Shown here: piece after piece, positions 61,445 through 64,000 of the stretch
How positions within the stretch are numbered: the first letter of the stretch is position 1
Layout: each line of letters opens with the position of its first letter
NCBI GenBank assembly: GCA_046349215.1
Contig: JAXMCV010000002.1
Location: forward strand, 496,001 to 560,000
Length of the DNA stretch: 64,000 bases
Direction: 5' to 3'
From: JAJXWB01 sp046349215
GTDB taxonomy: Bacteria > Pseudomonadota > Alphaproteobacteria > Rhizobiales > Beijerinckiaceae
Made by a program: the position numbers and the translations under genes
Notes under the pieces: generated by a model
Seen by the model: only the letters and a program-made list of their open reading frames with translations
What the model was told of the DNA's origin: nothing
Database searches by the model: none

Positions 61445-64000
61445 GTGTTTTCTGCAATCTTCGTCGACCGCCCGCGCTTTGCGATCGTCATCGCGATCGT
61501 CACGACCATCGCCGGCGCGCTCTCGCTGTTCGTCATCCCTGTCGCGCAATATCCGGACATCGTGCCGCCGCAGGTGTCGGTGACGACCAGCTATCCCGGC
61601 GCTTCGGGCGCCGTGGTCGACGCAACCGTCGCGCAGCCGATCGAGGCGCAGGTCGTCGGCGTCGACAAGATGATCTACATGAAGTCGGTCAGCGGCGACG
61701 ACGGCAGCTATACGCTGACCGCCTCGTTCGAGCTCGGCACCAACCCGGACATCAACTCGGTCAACGTCAACAACCGCGTGCAGATCGCGCTGTCGCAGCT
61801 TCCGCCGGAAGTGCAGCGGCAGGGCGTGACGGTGAAGAAGAAATCGTCGGCGCTGCTCGGCGTCATCTCGATCTATTCGCCGAAAAAGACCTACGACGCG
61901 CTCTATCTCTCGAACTACGTCACGATCAACCTGCTCGACCAGATCAAGAGCACGCAGGGCGTCGGCGACGCCTCGCTGTGGGGGCCGCAGGACTACGCCA
62001 TTCGCGCCTGGGTGAAAACGGATCTGCTGACCGGCCTCAACCTGACGACCGGCGACATCATCAACGCCATCCAGTCGCAGAACGCGCAGGCCGCCGTCGG
62101 TCGCGTCGGCGCGCGGCCGATCTCCGACGACCAGCAGCTTCAGCTCAATATCCAGACCAAGGGTCGCCTGACGACGATTCCGGAATTCGAGAACATCGTC
62201 GTCCGCACCAATACCGACGGTTCGATTCTGCGCCTGAAGGACGTGGCGCGGCTCGAACTCGGCGCCAGGAATCTCGATCGCGAAACTTTGTTCAATGGCG
62301 CGCCCTCGGCTGCGGTCGCCATCTACCAGTCGCCGGGCGCGAACGCGCTCGCCTCGCTCGACAAGATCAAGGCGATGATGGCGGAGGCCGAAAAGCGCTT
62401 TCCAGAGGATCTCGCCTGGAAGGTGACCTACGATCCGACCGTTTTCGTGCGCGAAACGATCCACGAGGTGCAGAAGACGCTGGTCGAAGCCTTCGTGCTG
62501 GTCGTCATCGTCGTCTACCTGTTCCTCGGCAGCCTGCGGGCGACGCTGATCCCGATGTTCGCCGTGCCGGTCTCGCTCATCGGCGCGTTCATCGTGCTCA
62601 ACGCCATCGGATATTCCGCGAATACGGTGTCGCTGCTCGCGGTCGTGCTGGCCATCGGCATCGTCGTCGACGACGCCATCGTCGTGGTCGAGAACGTCGA
62701 ACGCGTGATGGAGCAGGAGCCGCATCTCTCGACCGCCGATGCTACAAAGAAGGCGATGGCGGAGATCACGGCCCCGATCATCGGCATCACGCTGGTGCTG
62801 CTGTCGGTTTTCGTGCCGGTCGCATTCATTCCCGGCATAACGGGCGAATTGTTCCGGCAGTTTGCTGTCACGATCGCCGTCTCCATGTTCCTGTCGGCGA
62901 TCAACGCGCTGACGTTGTCGCCGGCGCTCTGCGCCGTGTTCCTGTCGCGCCACGAGGGACCGCGTCGCGGAATCATCGGCTATGTGATGCGTGCGATCGA
63001 CATGGTGCGAGACCGCTACGGCGACGTCACGGCGCGGCTCGTCCGCGTTTCGGTGATCGGCGTCGTCATGTCGCTGGTCGCGGGCGCCGGCGTGTTGCTG
63101 ATGGCCAAGAAGACGCCGACGGGCTTTTTGCCGGAGGACGACCAGGGCGCGTTCTTCGTCGTCGCGCAATTGCCGGGCGGCGCATCCGTTGGACGCACCG
63201 AGGCCGTCATGAAACAGGCCGAGGCGATCCTGCGCGAGGAACATGCGCTGCAGGACATCACCTCGGTGATCGGCCTCAACTTCATCGACAGTTATTCGCA
63301 GGCGAACGCCGGCTTCATGGTCGTGACGCTGAAATCCTTCGAGGACCGCAAGGACCCGAAGGATTCGGCGGCGCAGATGATCGCGCGGCTCGGCCAAAGG
63401 TTCCGCGCCGAAATCCGCGAAGGCGCGGTGGTGCCGCTCGCCCCGCCGCCGATCATCGGGCTCGGCACCGGCGGCGGCTTCGCCTACGTGCTGGAAGACC
63501 TGCAGGGCGCCGATCCGAAAAAGATGGCGCAGGTCTTGCGCGGCCTGCTGATCGCCGCCAACGAGAATCCGACGCTGACGCGCGTTTTCTCGACCTATTC
63601 GGCGGACAATCCGTCGATCTACCTCGATATCGACCGCGACAAGGTGCAGGTGCTCGGCGTGCAACTCACGTCGGTGTTTCAGGCGTTGCAGGCCTCGCTG
63701 GGCGGCTACTTCGTCAACAACACGAACCTGTTCGGCCGCACGTGGCAGGTGCAGGTGCAGGCCGAGGCTTCCGACCGCGCCAGCGTCGACGACATCTATC
63801 GCATCAACGTGAAGAACGCCGAAGGCAAGATGATCCCGCTGCGCAGCCTCGTAGAGGTGCGCGTCGAGGTCGGGCCGCCGGCCCTGATCCGCTACAACAA
63901 CAAGCGCGCCGTGACGATCCAGGGCGGTCCTTCGCCCGGCCATTCGTCCGGCGAGGCGCTGGCGGCAATGGAGGAAGTCGCAGCCAAGACGCTTCCCGCG
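61445..64000 (+). CDS. RND multidrug efflux pump inner-membrane subunit (AcrB/MexF-like), 3-prime truncated
   Basis: 852 codons of an HAE1-type proton-driven pump that continue past the right edge (full length about 1040). It starts with GTG at 61445, one base after the adaptor stop, giving VFSAIFVDRPRFAIVIAIVT, the usual first helix. Proton-relay aspartates are in GIVVDDAIVVVENVER (helix 4). Other family blocks are SYPGASGAVVDATVAQPIEAQV, VFLGSLRATLIPMFAVPVSL-type helices and KKTPTGFLPEDDQG. An overlapping opposite-strand frame is only a shadow of it. Confidence 0.92.
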   Translation, partial: MFSAIFVDRPRFAIVIAIVTTIAGALSLFVIPVAQYPDIVPPQVSVTTSYPGASGAVVDATVAQPIEAQVVGVDKMIYMKSVSGDDGSYTLTASFELGTNPDINSVNVNNRVQIALSQLPPEVQRQGVTVKKKSSALLGVISIYSPKKTYDALYLSNYVTINLLDQIKSTQGVGDASLWGPQDYAIRAWVKTDLLTGLNLTTGDIINAIQSQNAQAAVGRVGARPISDDQQLQLNIQTKGRLTTIPEFENIVVRTNTDGSILRLKDVARLELGARNLDRETLFNGAPSAAVAIYQSPGANALASLDKIKAMMAEAEKRFPEDLAWKVTYDPTVFVRETIHEVQKTLVEAFVLVVIVVYLFLGSLRATLIPMFAVPVSLIGAFIVLNAIGYSANTVSLLAVVLAIGIVVDDAIVVVENVERVMEQEPHLSTADATKKAMAEITAPIIGITLVLLSVFVPVAFIPGITGELFRQFAVTIAVSMFLSAINALTLSPALCAVFLSRHEGPRRGIIGYVMRAIDMVRDRYGDVTARLVRVSVIGVVMSLVAGAGVLLMAKKTPTGFLPEDDQGAFFVVAQLPGGASVGRTEAVMKQAEAILREEHALQDITSVIGLNFIDSYSQANAGFMVVTLKSFEDRKDPKDSAAQMIARLGQRFRAEIREGAVVPLAPPPIIGLGTGGGFAYVLEDLQGADPKKMAQVLRGLLIAANENPTLTRVFSTYSADNPSIYLDIDRDKVQVLGVQLTSVFQALQASLGGYFVNNTNLFGRTWQVQVQAEASDRASVDDIYRINVKNAEGKMIPLRSLVEVRVEVGPPALIRYNNKRAVTIQGGPSPGHSSGEALAAMEEVAAKTLPA

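Noticed and set aside
61361..63943. Long open frame of 860 codons on the minus strand
   Set aside because: It lies opposite the RND pump gene, has low-complexity Arg/His/Asp-rich translation and no domain; the plus frame reads a continuous, motif-complete pump.

Overview
The window is GC-rich, almost fully coding DNA with short or 4-base-overlapping gene junctions. Gene content (Tat-exported binding proteins, Omp25-like porin, HdeA, DUF1254, DUF2721, DUF6455, TAXI proteins) points to a free-living alphaproteobacterium, probably of the order Hyphomicrobiales (Rhizobiales). This is inferred from gene families, not from a marker gene. I see no rRNA, tRNA, CRISPR array, insertion sequence, integrase or att site. 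It reads as ordinary chromosome rich in catabolic clusters, each with a local regulator.

Region 1 (1-16,900, mostly minus strand). The start of a 2-oxoacid:acceptor oxidoreductase gamma subunit runs off the left edge and has an FNR/FixK-like box upstream. Next to it is a catabolic locus: a complete DppABCDF-type ABC transporter (268-5657) translationally coupled to a double-headed CoA-transferase, a LacI regulator, a YtcJ-like amidohydrolase, a SnoaL-like protein, an orphan NMT1-type binding protein, a 3-hydroxyisobutyrate-dehydrogenase-like reductase and an M24 (creatinase/DddP-type) enzyme. A divergent cyclase/formamidase gene lies across a 214-bp spacer holding a LacI-type operator.

Region 2 (16,900-33,277, plus strand). 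A LysR regulator faces a 13-gene, 16-kb run: aldehyde dehydrogenase, ThDP enzyme, LivK-type binding protein, LivH, a single-chain LivM-LivG-LivF fusion, sugar-phosphate isomerase, two epimerases, cupin, SDR, KstD-like flavoprotein and TcuA/TcuB. It looks like one uptake-and-oxidation pathway whose substrate I cannot name.

Region 3 (33,278-42,872). A GntR/FCD regulator heads a minus-strand operon encoding a three-subunit molybdenum hydroxylase, an MFS carrier, a Tat-exported FAH-family protein and an amino-acid-type binding protein. Divergent to it is an alpha/beta-hydrolase-fold protein lacking the nucleophile serine, facing an acyl-CoA dehydrogenase.

Region 4 (43,083-60,099). Stress and envelope genes: glutaminase-STAS-cNMP protein, DUF6455, HtrA protease, then an arylsulfatase/outer-membrane locus around an AraC regulator and a downstream HdeA-HdeA, double-barrel porin, DUF1254, DUF2721 operon. 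A repeated TGTCC-N6-GTC element lies in front of all three arms (sulfatase, araC, hdeA-porin), suggesting one uncharacterised AraC regulon. Two membrane-anchored TAXI-family proteins are transcribed divergently from an imperfect palindrome.

Region 5 (60,289-64,000). An RND efflux adaptor and the first 852 codons of its inner-membrane pump, cut by the window edge.
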